From Pedobacter sp. HDW13 (GTDB lineage Bacteria > Bacteroidota > Bacteroidia > Sphingobacteriales > Sphingobacteriaceae), in NCBI RefSeq assembly GCF_011303555.1, contig NZ_CP049868.1, positions 3,906,001 through 3,970,000 on the forward strand: a stretch of 64,000 bases of DNA, given 5' to 3'. Below the pieces are notes generated by a model. The model was given only the letters and a program-made list of their open reading frames with translations. It ran no database searches and was not told where the DNA came from. A program made the translations under genes and the position numbers. Of the stretch, positions 63,441-64,000 are shown piece after piece (position 1 is the stretch's first letter; the number at the start of each line of letters is the position of its first letter).

Positions 63441-63540
63441 CATCGTCCGCGTTTGTAACGCGGATGAAAGAGCTATACATTTGTAATGTGTGGCGATACA
63501 ATCGCCAGTCTCACTTATCCTCGTTGCAAACGAGGACAAT
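63441..63540. repeat. Cluster of REP-like small hairpins
   Basis: Four short stems follow each other: CCGCGTT-TGT-AACGCGG (63446-63463), ACATT-TGT-AATGT (63477-63489), GGCGAT-ACA-ATCGCC (63492-63506) and CCTCGTT-GCA-AACGAGG (63519-63535). All have three-base loops. The first matches the unit at 38931-38956. This is the form of repetitive extragenic palindromes that RAYT transposases mobilise; no such transposase is in the window. Confidence 0.6.
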
Positions 63541-63575
63541 AAAGAGTGTATCACCTTAAATCTGCGGGAGAAAAA

Positions 63576-64000
63576 ATGGCGATTAAGAATGTTCTGTATG
63601 TGTTTGGCAATATCAAGAAAACGAAACTGTTGTATTTTGTATTTCCTCTGTTTTTGAGTTGTAAAACAAAACAAGTTTTACTCCCGCCTATGGTGATTTC
63701 AGAATATGAATTCACGAACTTCTGCGAGCTGCCTAAAATGGAAAAAGAGCTTGTTTATATCAGCGCAATTTACAGAGGGGTAGAAGAGTACTGGGCTTTG
63801 ACATCAAGAGATAAAAATTGTATAGATTTACGTGTAGAACTGGAAATACCAGAGAGCTTAGTTATTTACCCTAAATTTGAAAAACTACTTAAAGATGTAC
63901 AGGATAAATACTGGCAAAAATATTTAATAATTGATGCCATAGGAGAATATGAAGTTGGGAATGAACACGGTTATGGGCATTTAGGTACTAATAAAGCGAA
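63576..64000 (+). CDS. Lipoprotein of unknown function, truncated by the window end
   Basis: At least 141 residues from ATG 63576 and open to the last base. A basic start and hydrophobic LLYFVFPLFLSC give a lipoprotein signal with the cysteine near residue 29. The mature part begins with TNFCELPKMEKELVYISAIYRGVEEYW and is alpha/beta in texture; no family is recognised. The 3' part lies outside the window. It follows the REP-like cluster by 35 bases. Confidence 0.65.
   Translation, partial: MAIKNVLYVFGNIKKTKLLYFVFPLFLSCKTKQVLLPPMVISEYEFTNFCELPKMEKELVYISAIYRGVEEYWALTSRDKNCIDLRVELEIPESLVIYPKFEKLLKDVQDKYWQKYLIIDAIGEYEVGNEHGYGHLGTNKA

Noticed and set aside
63441..63540. CRISPR array
   Set aside because: The units differ in sequence and spacing and each is a small hairpin; there are no constant repeats with unique spacers and no cas genes.

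Overview
The window looks like chromosomal DNA of a Bacteroidota bacterium, most likely family Sphingobacteriaceae (Pedobacter-like). The support is TAnnTTTG-type promoters with an upstream TTG, scarcity of Shine-Dalgarno sites, two TonB-dependent receptors with carboxypeptidase-like N-terminal domains, the Bacteroidota form of MraY/FtsQ/FtsL, a short histone-H1-like protein, and a DUF6660-like cysteine protein. The genus is inference.

1-6600 is an accessory island of low-similarity genes. A row of predicted cytoplasmic proteases (PG-binding/M15 carboxypeptidase-like, S8 subtilase, clan-CD C25/caspase-like peptidase) and a 75-residue protein are followed by a beta-rich protein of unknown function and a small multi-pass membrane protein. 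A near-palindrome (GGCTATAAATAGC type) precedes each transcription unit. I read this as a candidate protease-driven conflict (immunity or cell-death-like) system and the most interesting part of the window.

6601-10404 holds a PepSY membrane protein and a GH20 hexosaminidase, both on the minus strand. 10850-27241 is a complete division and cell wall (dcw) cluster: mraZ, rsmH, ftsL-like, ftsI, murE, mraY, murD, ftsW, murG, murC, ftsQ, ftsA, ftsZ. MraZ boxes lie in front of mraZ, and several junctions carry heptad-periodic spacer repeats.

27411-39300 contains mostly housekeeping genes: an alpha-oxoamine synthase, alpha/beta hydrolase, histone-like protein, a Crp-AraC fusion regulator, GNAT, dapA, ligA, an ACP-phosphodiesterase-like protein, patatin, tyrS and a zinc-ribbon protein. 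39403-44895 is a zinc-homeostasis locus: a COG0523 GTPase divergent from a MerC-like protein, a lipoprotein, a MacB-like ABC pair, three DUF3299-like paralogues and a Fur/Zur regulator.

44897-56537 has a LuxE-like/membrane/penicillin-acylase operon, a TonB receptor, a GH31 alpha-glucosidase and glgB. 56538-64000 has a candidate sRNA, a second TonB receptor with a DUF6660-like partner, a Crp regulator, a START-like membrane protein, a HAD nucleotidase divergent from a DeoR regulator, REP-like hairpins and a lipoprotein gene cut by the window end.

Three genes (S8 peptidase, murG, Crp regulator) are each broken by a single-base loss in a G/C run. Because murG is essential, I suspect indel errors in the assembly rather than real pseudogenes.
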